Assembly (NCBI GenBank): GCA_963966185.1
Contig: CAWZYM010000423.1
Coordinates: forward strand, 497,501 to 561,500
Direction of reading: 5' to 3'
Length of the DNA: 64,000 nt
Source of the DNA: Rhabditoides inermis
Taxonomy: Eukaryota; Nematoda; Chromadorea; Rhabditida; Rhabditidae
The notes under the pieces were generated by a model. The model did not search any database. It was not told the DNA's origin and saw nothing but the letters and a program-made list of their open reading frames with translations. Positions 14,301 through 26,264 of the stretch are shown here, in pieces. Within the stretch, counting starts at the first letter, position 1, and the number at the start of each line of letters is the position of its first letter. Position numbers and translations under genes: made by a program.

Positions 14301-14480
14301 TGGTCATAAGCCGAGGTCATAAGCCGTGGTCATCACCTGTAGCCGTGGTCATGAGCCGTGGTCATAAGCCGTGGTCATAAGCCGTGGACACAAGCCGTGG
14401 TCATAAGCCGTGGTCATAAGCCGGGGTCATAAGCCGTGGACACAAGCCGTGGTCATAAGCCGTGGTCATAAGCCGTGGTC
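11340..14480. repeat. Higher-order block repeated near 18.7-21.84 kb (offset 7,367 then 7,354)
   Basis: Markers gtcttaag 11355/18722 and gtgaacac 12423/19790 are 7,367 bp apart. After a one-unit (13-bp) loss the offset becomes 7,354: gtcattacctgtag 13172/20526, the short unit tggacacgtgg 14241/21595, and gccgggg 14420/21774. The single-unit difference places one slippage event between 12.43 and 12.48 kb. Confidence 0.87.
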
Positions 14481-17400
14481 ATAAGCCGTGGTCATTACCT
14501 GTAGCCGTGGTCATAAGCCGTGGTCATAAGCCGTGGTCATAAGCCGTGGTCATAAGCCGTGGTCATAAGCCGTGGACACAAGCCGTGGTCATAAGCCGTG
14601 GTCATAAGCCGTGGTCATAAGCCGTGGTCATAAGCCGTGGTCATAAGCCGTGGTCATTACCTGTAGCCGTGGTCATGAGCCGTGGTCATAAGCCGTGGTC
14701 ATAAGCCGTGGACACAAGCCGTGGTCATAAGCCGTGGTCATAAGCCGTGGACACAAGCCGTGTTCATAAGCCGTGGACACAAGCCGTGGACACAAGCCGT
14801 GGTCATAAGCCGAGGTCATAAGCCGTGGTCATAAGCCGTGGTCATAAGCCGTGGTCATAAGCCGTGGTCATAAGCCGTGGTCATAAGCCGTGGTCTTAAG
14901 CCGTGGTCATAAGCCGTGGACACAAGCCGTGGACACAAGCCGTGAACACAAGCCGTGGTCATAAGCCGTGGTCGTAAGCCGTGGTCATAAGCCGTGGTCA
15001 TAAGCCGTGGTCATAAGCCGTGGTCATAAGCCGTGGTCATAAGCCGTGGTCATAAGCCGTGGTCATAAGCCGTGGTCATAAGCCGTGTTCAAAAGCCGTG
15101 GTCATAAGCCGTGGTCATAAGCCGTGTTCAAAAGGCGTGGTCATAAGCCGTGGTCATAAGCCGTGGTCATAAGCCGTGGTCATAAGCCGTGGACACAAGC
15201 CGTGGTCATAAGCCGTGGTCATAAGCCGTGGTCATTACCTGTAGCCGTGGTCATGAGCCGTGGTCATAAGCCGTGGTCATAAGCCGTGGTCATAAGCCGT
15301 GGTCATAAGCCGTGGTCATAAGCCGTGGACACAAGCCGTGGTCATAAGCCGTGGTCATAAGCCGTGTTCAAAAGCCGTGGTCATAAGCCGTCGTCATAAG
15401 CCGTGGTCATAAGCCGTGGACACAAGCCGTGGACACAAGCCGTGGTCATAAGCTGTGGTCATAAGCCGTGGTCATTACCTGTAGCCGTGGTCATCACAAG
15501 CCGTGGTCATAAGCCGTGGTCATAAGCCGTGGTCATAAGCCGTGGTCATAAGCCGTGGTCATAAGCCGTGGTCATAAGCCGTGGTCATAAGCCGTGGTCA
15601 TAAGCCGTGGACACAAACCGTGGTCATAAGCCGTGGTCATAAGCCGTGGTCATAAGCCGTGGTCATAAGCCGTGGTCATGAGCCGTGGTCATAAGCCGTG
15701 GTCATAAGCCGTGGTCATAAGCCGTGGTCATGAGCCGTGGTCATAAGCCGTGGTCGTGTTCAAAAGCCGTGGACACAAGCCATGGTCATAAGCCGTGGTC
15801 ATAAGCAGTGGTCATCAGCCGTGGTCATGTGACGTGGTCATAAGCCGTGTTCAAAAGCCGTGGTCATAAGCCGTGGTCATAAGCCGTGGTCATAAGCCGT
15901 GGTCATAAGCCGTGGTCATAAGCCGTGGTCATAAGCCGTGGTCATAAGCCGTGGTCATAAGCCGTGGTCATAAGCCGTGGTCATAAGCCGTGGACACAAG
16001 CCGTGGACACAAGCCATGCTCATAAGCCGTGGTCATAAGCCGTGGTCATAAGCCGTGGTCATAAGTCGTGGTCATAAGCCGTGGTCATAAGCCGTGGTCA
16101 TAAGCCGTGGTCATAAGCTGTGGTCATAAGCCGTAGCCGTGGTCATAAACAGTGGTCATCAGCCGTGGTCATGTGACATGGTCATAAGCCGTGTTCAAAA
16201 GCCGTGGTCATAAGCCGTGGTCATAAGCCGTGGTCATAAGCCGTGTTCAAAAGCCGTGGTCATAAGCCGTGGTCATAAGCCGTGGTCATAAGCCGTGGTC
16301 ATAAGCCGTGGTCAAAAGCTGTGGTCATAAGCCGTGGTCATAAGCCGTGGTCATAAGCCGTGGTCATAAGCCGTGGTCATAAGCCGTGGTCTTAAGCCGT
16401 GGTCATAAGCCGTGGACACAAGCCGTGGACACAAGCCGTGAACACAAGCCGTGGTCATAAGCCGTGGTCATAAGCCGTGGTCATTACCTGTAGCCGTGGT
16501 CATGAGCCGTGGTCATAAGCCGTGGTCATAAGCCGTGGACACAAGCCGTGGTCATAAACCGTGGTCATAAGCCGTGGTCATAAGCCGTGGACACAAGCCG
16601 TGGTCATAAGCCGTGGTCATAAGCCGTGTTCAAAAGCCGTGGTCATAAGCCGTGGTCATAAGCCGTGGTCATAAGCCGTGGACACAAGCCGTGGACACAA
16701 GCCGTGGTCATAAGCCGAGGTCATAAGCCGTGGTCATTACCTGTAGCCGTGGTCATGAGCCGTGGTCTTAAGCCGTGGTCATAAGCCGTGGACACAAGCC
16801 GTGGTCATAAGCCGTGGTCATAAGCCGTGGTCATAAGCCGTGGTCATAAGCCGTGGTCATAAGCCGTGGTCATAAGCCGTGGTCATAAGCCGTGGTCATA
16901 AGCCGTGGTCATAAGCCGTGGTCATAAGCCGTGGTCATAAGCCGTGGTCATAAGCCGTGGTCATAAGTCGTGGACACAAGCCATGGTCATAAGCCGTGGT
17001 CATAAGCCGTGGTCATAAGCCGTGGTCATAAGTCGTGGTCATAAGCCGTGGTCATAAGCCGTGGTCATAAGTCGTGGTCATACGCCGTGGTCATAAGCCG
17101 TGGTCATAAGCCGTGATCATAAGCTGTGGTCATAAGCCGTAGCCGTGGTCATAAGCAGTGGTCATCAGCCGTGGTCATGTGACGTGGTCATAAGCCGTGT
17201 TCAAAAGCCGTGGTCATAAGCCGTGGTCATAAGCCGTGGTCATAAGCCGTGTTCAAAAGCCGTGGTCATAAGCCGTGGTCATAAGCCGTGGTCATAAGCC
17301 GTGGTCATAAGCCGTGGTCAAAAGCTGTGGTCATAAGCCGTGGTCATAAGCCGTGGTCATAAGCCGTGGTCATAAGCCGTGGTCATAAGCCGTGGTCTTA

Positions 17401-20400
17401 AGCCGTGGTCATAAGCCGTGGACACAAGCCGTGGACACAAACCGTGAACACAAGCCGTGGTCATAAGCCGTGGTCATAAGCCGTGGTCATTACCTGTAGC
17501 CGTGGTCATGAGCCGTGGTCATAAGCCGTGGTCATAAGCCGTGGACACAAGCCGTGGTCATAAACCGTGGTCATAAGCCGTGGTCATAAGCCGTGGACAC
17601 AAGCCGTGGTCATAAGCCGTGGTCATAAGCCGTGTTCAAAAGCCGTGGTCATAAGCCGTGGACACAAGCCGTGGTCATAAGCCGTGGTCATAAGCCGTGT
17701 TCAAAAGCCGTGGTCATAAGCCGTCGTCATAAGCCGTGGTCATAAGCCGTGGACACAAGCCGTGGACACAAGCCGTGGTCATAAGCTGTGGTCATAAGCC
17801 GTGGTCATTACCTGTAGCCGTGGTCATCACAAGCCGTGGTCATAAGCCGTGGTCATAAGCCGTGGTCATAAGCCGTGGTCATAAGCCGTGGTCATAAGCC
17901 GTGGTCATAAGCCGTGGTCATAAGCCGTGGTCATAAGCCGTGGACACAAACCGTGGTCATAAGCCGTGGTCATAAGCCGTGGTCATAAGCCGTGGTCATA
18001 AGCCGTGGTCATGAGCCGTGGTCATAAGCCGTGGTCATAAGCCGTGGTCATAAGCCGTGGTCATGAGCCGTGGTCATAAGCCGTGGTCGTGTTCAAAAGC
18101 CGTGGACACAAGCCATGGTCATAAGCCGTGGTCATAAGCAGTGGTCATCAGCCGTGGTCATGTGACGTGGTCATAAGCCGTGTTCAAAAGCCGTGGTCAT
18201 AAGCCGTGGTCATAAGCCGTGGTCATAAGCCGTGGTCATAAGCCGTGGTCATAAGCCGTGGTCATAAGCCGTGGTCATAAGCCGTGGTCATAAGCCGTGG
18301 TCATAAGCCGTGGTCATAAGCCGTGGACACAAGCCGTGGACACAAGCCATGCTCATAAGCCGTGGTCATAAGCCGTGGTCATAAGCCGTGGTCATAAGTC
18401 GTGGTCATAAGCCGTGGTCATAAGCCGTGGTCATAAGCCGTGGTCATAAGCTGTGGTCATAAGCCGTAGCCGTGGTCATAAACAGTGGTCATCAGCCGTG
18501 GTCATGTGACGTGGTCATAAGCCGTGTTCAAAAGCCGTGGTCATAAGCCGTGGTCATAAGCCGTGGTCATAAGCCGTGTTCAAAAGCCGTGGTCATAAGC
18601 CGTGGTCATAAGCCGTGGTCATAAGCCGTGGTCATAAGCCGTGGTCAAAAGCTGTGGTCATAAGCCGTGGTCATAAGCCGTGGTCATAAGCCGTGGTCAT
18701 AAGCCGTGGTCATAAGCCGTGGTCTTAAGCCGTGGTCATAAGCTGTGGACACAAGCCGTGGACACAAGCCGTGAACACAAGCCGTGGTCATAAGCCGTGG
18801 TCATAAGCCGTGGTCATTACCTGTAGCCGTGGTCATGAGCCGTGGTCATAAGCCGTGGTCATAAGCCGTGGACACAAGCCGTGGTCATAAACCGTGGTCA
18901 TAAGCCGTGGTCATAAGCCGTGGACACAAGCCGTGGTCATAAGCCGTGGTCATAAGCCGTGTTCAAAAGCCGTGGTCATAAGCCGTGGTCATAAGCCGTG
19001 GTCATAAGCCGTGGACACAAGCCGTGGACACAAGCCGTGGTCATAAGCCGAGGTCATAAGCCGTGGTCATTACCTGTAGCCGTGGTCATGAGCCGTGGTC
19101 TTAAGCCGTGGTCATAAGCCGTGGACACAAGCCGTGGTCATAAGCCGTGGTCATAAGCCGTGGTCATAAGCCGTGGTCATAAGCCGTGGTCATAAGCCGT
19201 GGTCATAAGCCGTGGTCATAAGCCGTGGTCATAAGCCGTGGTCATAAGCCGTGGTCATAAGCCGTGGTCATAAGCCGTGGTCATAAGCCGTGGTCATAAG
19301 CCGTGGTCATAAGCCGTGGTCATAAGCCGTGGACACAAGTCGTGGACACAAGCCATGGTCATAAGCCGTGGTCATAAGCCGTGGTCATAAGCCGTGGTCA
19401 TAAGTCGTGGTCATAAGCCGTGGTCATAAGCCGTGGTCATAAGCCGTGATCATAAGCTGTGGTCATAAGCCGTAGCCGTGGTCATAAGCAGTGGTCATCA
19501 GCCGTGGTCATGTGACGTGGTCATAAGCCGTGTTCAAAAGCCGTGGTCATAAGCCGTGGTCATAAGCCGTGGTCATAAGCCGTGTTCAAAAGCCGTGGTC
19601 ATAAGCCGTGGTCATAAGCCGTGGTCATAAGCCGTGGTCATAAGCCGTGGTCAAAAGCTGTGGTCATAAGCCGTGGTCATAAGCCGTGGTCATAAGCCGT
19701 GGACATAAGCCGTGGTCATAAGCCGTGGTCTTAAGCCGTGGTCATAAGCCGTGGACACAAGCCGTGGACACAAGCCGTGGACACAAGCCGTGAACACAAG
19801 CCGTGGTCATAAGCCGTGGTCATAAGCCGTGGTCATTACCTGTAGCCGTGGTCATGAGCCGTGGTCATAAGCCGTGGTCATAAGCCGTGGACACAAGCCG
19901 TGGTCATAAACCGTGGTCATAAGCCGTGGTCATAAGCCGTGGACACAAGCCGTGGTCATAAGCCGTGGTCATAAGCCGTGTTCAAAAGCCGTGGTCATAA
20001 GCCGTGGTCATAAGCCGTGGTCATAAGCCGTGGACACAAGCCGTGGACACAAGCCGTGGTCATAAGCCGAGGTCATAAGCCGTGGTCATTACCTGTAGCC
20101 GTGGTCATGAGCCGTGGTCATGAGCCGTGGTCATAAGCCGTGGTCATAAGCCGTGGACACAAGCCGTGGTCATAAGCCGTGGTCATAAGCCGTGGACACA
20201 AGCCGTGGTCATAAGCCGTGGTCATAAGCCGTGTTCAAAAGCCGTGGTCATAAGCCGTGGTCATAAGCCGTGGTCATAAGCCGTGGACACAAGCCGTGGA
20301 CACAAGCCGTGGTCATAAGCCGAGGTCATAAGCCGTGGTCATTACCTGTAGCCGTGGTCATGAGCCGTGGTCATGAGCCGTGGTCATAAGCCGTGGTCAT

Positions 20401-21349
20401 AAGCCGTGGACACAAGCCGTGGTCATAAGCCGTGGTCATAAGCCGTGGTCATAAGCCGTGGACACAAGCCGTGGTCATAAGCCGTGGTCATAAGCCGTGG
20501 TCATAAGCCGTGGTCATAAGCCGTGGTCATTACCTGTAGCCGTGGTCATAAGCCGTGGTCTTAAGCCGTGGTCATAAGCCGTGGTCATAAGCCGTGGTCA
20601 TAAGCCGTGGTCATAAGCCGTGGTCATAAGCCGTGGTCAGAAGCCGTGGTCATAAGCCGTGGTCATAAGCCGTGGTCATAAGCCGTGATCATAAGCCGTG
20701 GTCATGAGCCGTGGTCATGAGCCGTGGTCATAAGCCGTGGTCATAAGCCGTGGTCATAAGCCGTGGTCAGAAGCCGTGGTCATAAGCCGTGGTCATAAGC
20801 CGTGGACACAAGCCGTGGACACAAGCCATGGTCATAAGCCGTGGTCATAAGCCGTGGTCATAAGCCGTGGTCAAAAGCCGTGGTCATAAGCCGTGGTCAT
20901 AAGCCGTGGTCATAAACCGTGGTCATAACCTGTGGTCATAAGCCGTGGTCATAAGCCGTGGTCATAAGCCGTGGTCATAAGCCGTGGTCATAAGCCGTGG
21001 ACACAAGCCGTGGTCATAAGCCGTGGTCATAAGCCGTGGTCATAAGCCGTGGACACAAGCCGTGGTCATAAGCCGTGGTCATAAGCCGTGGTCATAAGCC
21101 GTGGTCATAAGCCGTGGTCATAAGCCGTGGTCATTACCTGTAGCCGTGGTCATGAGCCGTGGTCATAAGCCGTGGTCATAAGCCGTGGACACAAGCCGTG
21201 GTCATAAGCCGTGGTCATAAGCCGTGGACACAAGCCGTGTTCATAAGCCGTGGACACAAGCCGTGGACACAAGCCGTGGTCATAAGCCGAGGTCATAAGC
21301 CGTGGTCATAAGCCGTGGTCATAAGCCGTGGTCATAAGCCGTGGTCATA

Positions 21350-23100
21350 AGCCGTGGTCATAAGCCGTGGTCTTAAGCCGTGGTCATAAGCCGTGGACAC
21401 AAGCCGTGGACACAAGCCGTGAACACAAGCCGTGGTCATAAGCCGTGGTCATAAGCCGTGGTCATAAGCCGTGGTCAAAAGCCGTGGTCATAAGCCGTGG
21501 TCATAAGCCGTGGTCATAAGCCGTGGTCATAAGCCGTGGTCATTACCTGTAGCCGTGGTCATGAGCCGTGGTCATAAGCCGTGGTCATAAGCCGTGGACA
21601 CGTGGTCATAAGCCGTGTTCATAAGCCGTGGACACAAGCCGTGGACACAAGCCGTGGTCATAAGCCGAGGTCATAAGCCGTGGTCATCACCTGTAGCCGT
21701 GGTCATGAGCCGTGGTCATAAGCCGTGGTCATAAGCCGTGGACACAAGCCGTGGTCATAAGCCGTGGTCATAAGCCGGGGTCATAAGCCGTGGACACAAG
21801 CCGTGGTCATAAGCCGTGGTCATAAGCCGTGGTCATAAGCCGTGGTCATTACCTGTAGCCGTGGTCATAAGCCGTGGTCATAAGCCGTGGTCATAAGCCG
21901 TGGTCATAAGCCGTGGTCATAAGCCGTGGACACAAGCCGTGGTCATAAGCCGTGGTCATAAGCCGTGGTCATAAGCCGTGGTCATAAGCCGTGGTCATAA
22001 GCCGTGGTCATTACCTGTAGCCGTGGTCATGAGCCGTGGTCATAAGCCGTGGTCATAAGCCGTGGACACAAGCCGTGGTCATAAGCCGTGGTCATAAGCC
22101 GTGGACACAAGCCGTGTTCATAAGTCGTGGACACAAGCCGTGGACACAAGCCGTGGTCATAAGCCGAGGTCATAAGCCGTGGTCATAAGCCGTGGTCATA
22201 AGCCGTGGTCATAAGCCGTGGTCATAAGCCGTGGTCATAAGCCGTGGTCTTAAGCCGTGGTCATAAGCCGTGGACACAAGCCGTGGACACAAGCCGTGAA
22301 CACAAGCCGTGGTCATAAGCCGTGGTCGTAAGCCGTGGTCATAAGCCGTGGTCAAAAGCCGTGGTCATAAGCCGTGGTCATAAGCCGTGGTCATAAGCCG
22401 TGGTCATAAGCCGTGGTCATTACCTGTAGCCGTGGTCATGAGCCGTGGTCATAAGCCGTGGTCATAAGCCGTGGACACGTGGTCATAAGCCGTGTTCATA
22501 AGCCGTGGACACAAGCCGTGGACACAAGCCGTGGTCATAAGCCGAGGTCATAAGCCGTGGTCATCACCTGTAGCCGTGGTCATGAGCCGTGGTCATAAGC
22601 CGTGGTCATAAGCCGTGGACACAAGCCGTGGTCATAAGCCGTGGTCATAAGCCGGGGTCATAAGCCGTGGACACAAGCCGTGGTCATAAGCCGTGGTCAT
22701 AAGCCGTGGTCATAAACCGTGGTCATTACCTGTAGCCGTGGTCATAAGCCGTGGTCATAAGCCGGGGTCATAAGCCGTGGACACAAGCCGTGGTCATAAG
22801 CCGTGGTCATAAGCCGTGGTCATAAACCGTGGTCATTACCTGTAGCCGTGGTCATAAGCCGTGGTCATAAGCCGTGGTCATAAGCCGTGGTCATAAGCCG
22901 TGGTCATAAGCCGTGGTCATAAGCCGTGGTCATAAGCCGTGGACACAAGCCGTGGACACAAGCCGTGGTCATAAGCCGAGGTCATAAGCAGTGGTCATTA
23001 CCTGTAGCCGTGGTCATGAGCCGTGGTCATAAGCCGTGGTCATAAGCCGTGGACACAAGCCGTGGTCATAAGCCGTGGTCATAAGCCGTGGTCATAAGCC
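21350..23100. repeat. Tandem block duplication, period 877 bp, with a 110-bp duplication inside
   Basis: gtgaac at 21419 and 22296, tggacacgtgg at 21595 and 22472, and gccgggg at 21774 and 22651 are all 877 bp apart. A second gccgggg at 22761 lies 110 bp after 22651 and marks a smaller local duplication. These are the last blocks before the pyrimidine tract. Confidence 0.85.
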
Positions 23101-23189
23101 GTGGACAGAAGCCGTGGTCATAAGCCGTGGTCATAAGCCGTGGTCATAAGCCGTGGTCATAAGCCGTGGTCATTACCTGTAGCCGTGGT

Positions 23190-23218
23190 ATCTCTCTCTC
23201 TCTCTCTGTCTCTCTCTC

Positions 23219-23251
<33 letters not shown>

Positions 23252-23327
23252 TTCTCTCTGTCTGTCTCCTCACTCTCTGTCTCCTCACTGTCTCTTCTTT
23301 CTTTTTCTCTCCCTCTCCCTCCCGCCC

Positions 23328-23375
<48 letters not shown>

Positions 23376-23471
23376 CTCCTCCTCTCCCTCTCTCCCTCCC
23401 TCCCTCTATCTCTGTCTCTGTGTCTCATCACTGTCTCTTCTTTCTCTCTCCCTCTCCCTCTCGCCCTTTCC

Positions 23472-23513
<42 letters not shown>

Positions 23514-23609
23514 CTCCTCTCCCTCTTTCCCTCCCTCCCTCTATCTATCTCTCTCTGTCTCCTCACTGTCTCTTCTTTCTCTCTCCCTCTCCCTCCCGCC
23601 CTTTTCCTC

Positions 23610-23659
<50 letters not shown>

Positions 23660-23755
23660 CCCTCTCTCCCTCTCTCCCTCCCTCCCTCTATCTCTCTCTC
23701 TCTCTGTGTCTCCTCACTGTCTCTTCTTTCTCTCTCCCTCTCCCTCTCGCCCTTT

Positions 23756-23808
<53 letters not shown>

Positions 23809-23896
23809 CTCCTCTCCCTCTTTCCCTCCCTCCCTCTATCTCTCTCTCTCTGTCTCCTCACTGTCTCTTCTTTCTCTCTCCCTCTCCCTCCCGCCC

Positions 23897-23946
<50 letters not shown>

Positions 23947-24024
23947 CCCTCTCTCCCTCCCTCCCTCTATCTCTCTCTCTCTCTCTGTGTCTCCTCACTG
24001 TCTCTTCTTTCTCTCTCCCTCTCC

Positions 24025-24076
<52 letters not shown>
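23190..24076. repeat. Pyrimidine-only composite minisatellite, about 142-bp period, six copies, in a CT tract
   Basis: The + strand holds almost only C and T. Inside runs of (CT)n a longer phrase recurs: cactgtctcttcttt followed by ccctctccctc, a C-rich stretch, (CT)n and tccctccctccctctatct. The phrase cactg starts at 23286, 23429, 23564, 23715, 23859 and 23996, with spacings of 143, 135, 151, 144 and 137. Spacing differences fit CT-run length changes. Long open frames here (Ser/Leu on +, Arg/Glu on -) are repeat translations. Confidence 0.95.
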
Positions 24077-24082
<6 letters not shown>

Positions 24083-25567
24083 GTCTCTGTCTCTGTCTCT
24101 GTCTCTGTCTCTGTCTCTGTCTCTGTCTCTGTCTCTGTCTCTGTCTCTGTCTCTGTCTCTGTCTCTGTCTCTGTCTCTGTCTCTGTCTCTGTCTCTGTCT
24201 CTGTCTCTGTCTCTGTCTCTGTCTCTGTCTCTGTCTCTGTCTCTGTCTCTGTCTCTGTCTCTGTCTCTGTCTCTGTCTCTGTCTCTGTCTCTGTCTCTGT
24301 CTCTGTCTCTGTCTCTGTCTCTGTCTCTGTCTCTGTCTCTGTCTCTGTCTCTGTCTCTGTCTCTGTCTCTGTCTCTGTCTCTGTCTCTGTCTCTGTCTCT
24401 GTCTCTGTCTCTGTCTCTGTCTCTGTCTCTGTCTCTGTCTCTGTCTCTGTCTCTGTCTCTGTCTCTGTCTCTGTCTCTGTCTCTGTCTCTGTCTCTGTCT
24501 CTGTCTCTGTCTCTGTCTCTGTCTCTGTCTCTGTCTCTGTCTCTGTCTCTGTCTCTGTCTCTGTCTCTGTCTCTGTCTCTGTCTCTGTCTCTGTCTCTGT
24601 CTCTGTCTCTGTCTCTGTCTCTGTCTCTGTCTCTGTCTCTGTCTCTGTCTCTGTCTCTGTCTCTGTCTCTGTCTCTGTCTCTGTCTCTGTCTCTGTCTCT
24701 GTCTCTGTCTCTGTCTCTGTCTCTGTCTCTGTCTCTGTCTCTGTCTCTGTCTCTGTCTCTGTCTCTGTCTCTGTCTCTGTCTCTGTCTCTGTCTCTGTCT
24801 CTGTCTCTGTCTCTGTCTCTGTCTCTGTCTCTGTCTCTGTCTCTGTCTCTGTCTCTGTCTCTGTCTCTGTCTCTGTCTCTGTCTCTGTCTCTGTCTCTGT
24901 CTCTGTCTCTGTCTCTGTCTCTGTCTCTGTCTCTGTCTCTGTCTCTGTCTCTGTCTCTGTCTCTGTCTCTGTCTCTGTCTCTGTCTCTGTCTCTGTCTCT
25001 GTCTCTGTCTCTGTCTCTGTCTCTGTCTCTGTCTCTGTCTCTGTCTCTGTCTCTGTCTCTGTCTCTGTCTCTGTCTCTGTCTCTGTCTCTGTCTCTGTCT
25101 CTGTCTCTGTCTCTGTCTCTGTCTCTGTCTCTGTCTCTGTCTCTGTCTCTGTCTCTGTCTCTGTCTCTGTCTCTGTCTCTGTCTCTGTCTCTGTCTCTGT
25201 CTCTGTCTCTGTCTCTGTCTCTGTCTCTGTCTCTGTCTCTGTCTCTGTCTCTGTCTCTGTCTCTGTCTCTGTCTCTGTCTCTGTCTCTGTCTCTGTCTCT
25301 GTCTCTGTCTCTGTCTCTGTCTCTGTCTCTGTCTCTGTCTCTGTCTCTGTCTCTGTCTCTGTCTCTGTCTCTGTCTCTGTCTCTGTCTCTGTCTCTGTCT
25401 CTGTCTCTGTCTCTGTCTCTGTCTCTGTCTCTGTCTCTGTCTCTGTCTCTGTCTCTGTCTCTGTCTCTGTCTCTGTCTCTGTCTCTGTCTCTGTCTCTGT
25501 CTCTGTCTCTGTCTCTGTCTCTGTCTCTGTCTCTGTCTCTGTCTCTGTCTCTGTCTCTGTCTCTGTC

Positions 25568-25569
<2 letters not shown>
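24077..25569. repeat. Perfect CTCTGT hexanucleotide microsatellite, about 249 copies
   Basis: The G of each unit occurs every 6 bp from 24077 to 25565 (248 intervals) with no interruption that I can see; then the phase breaks (next G at 25575) and plain (CT)n runs to 25610. On the minus strand, the gene's sense strand, this is (CAGAGA)n. No coding value: the large frames over it are repeat translations. Confidence 0.97.
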
Positions 25570-25615
<46 letters not shown>

Positions 25616-25617
<2 letters not shown>

Positions 25618-26188
25618 ACCTATCCACAGCACCCTGCAGTGGTATTCCGGAGAGCGCACTGCCTCCCAGAAACGCCGCTTTGAACACCAGTACCTAAAGG
25701 ATACGGTAGATACCGTATATCCGCTACCATATACCTTTCCCTCCCTCTCTTCCTTAGTGGCTAGCGAGCGAATTGAGAACTGCAAGATTACGGTAACGTT
25801 CTTTTGGGTTGTTGTACTCACGTCATCGTAGACGGTGTGGAAGTCGCAGTCAATATCAGTCTGGTTGCAGTCGATCGCCAAGAAACTGACCGCGGTAACC
25901 TGAGGATACCCTATTCCAAATTGAAGATACAGTAACCCTACCTGCGCGGATCCGACTAGCCACGTGGTGCAGGCAAGAACGACTGCGACGATGAGCAGAG
26001 GGCGGGAGGCTGGAAAATACGGTACTTCCGGGGGGTACTGTAGACTACCGTACTCACCGACAGTGTTTACCACGTCTTCGGGAGACACGGTTTTCTTCTT
26101 GGCGAAGGAAAGCGATGGTGCTACTAGAAAAATAATGAGAGAGGGGATATATATATATATATATATAACACCGTCGGTGAGTTTAGAG

Positions 26189-26264
<76 letters not shown>

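Larger units (their letters stand above)
188..23189. repeat. 13-bp minisatellite array 1, about 23 kb
   Basis: The unit is gccgtggtcataa, 13 bp, repeated head to tail without a foreign insertion that I can see; dividing length by 13 gives roughly 1,770 units. Frequent variants are gacacaagccgtg, gttcaaaagccgtg, gtcatgagccgtg, gtcttaagccgtg and gtcaaaagccgtg, the 19-bp form gtcattacctgtagccgtg, the 16-bp form gtcatcacaagccgtg, and gtcatgtgacgtg. Thirteen is not a multiple of three, and the unit carries TAA on the + strand and TGA on the - strand, so all six frames close about every 39 bp and the array cannot code. It stops abruptly at the pyrimidine tract (gtggt then atctctct at 23189/23190). 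Confidence 0.98.

Noticed and set aside
188..23189. TGGTCA in every unit as nuclear-receptor half-sites
   Set aside because: A six-base match repeated by the array is one coincidence and not thousands of independent ones; nothing else supports a regulatory role.
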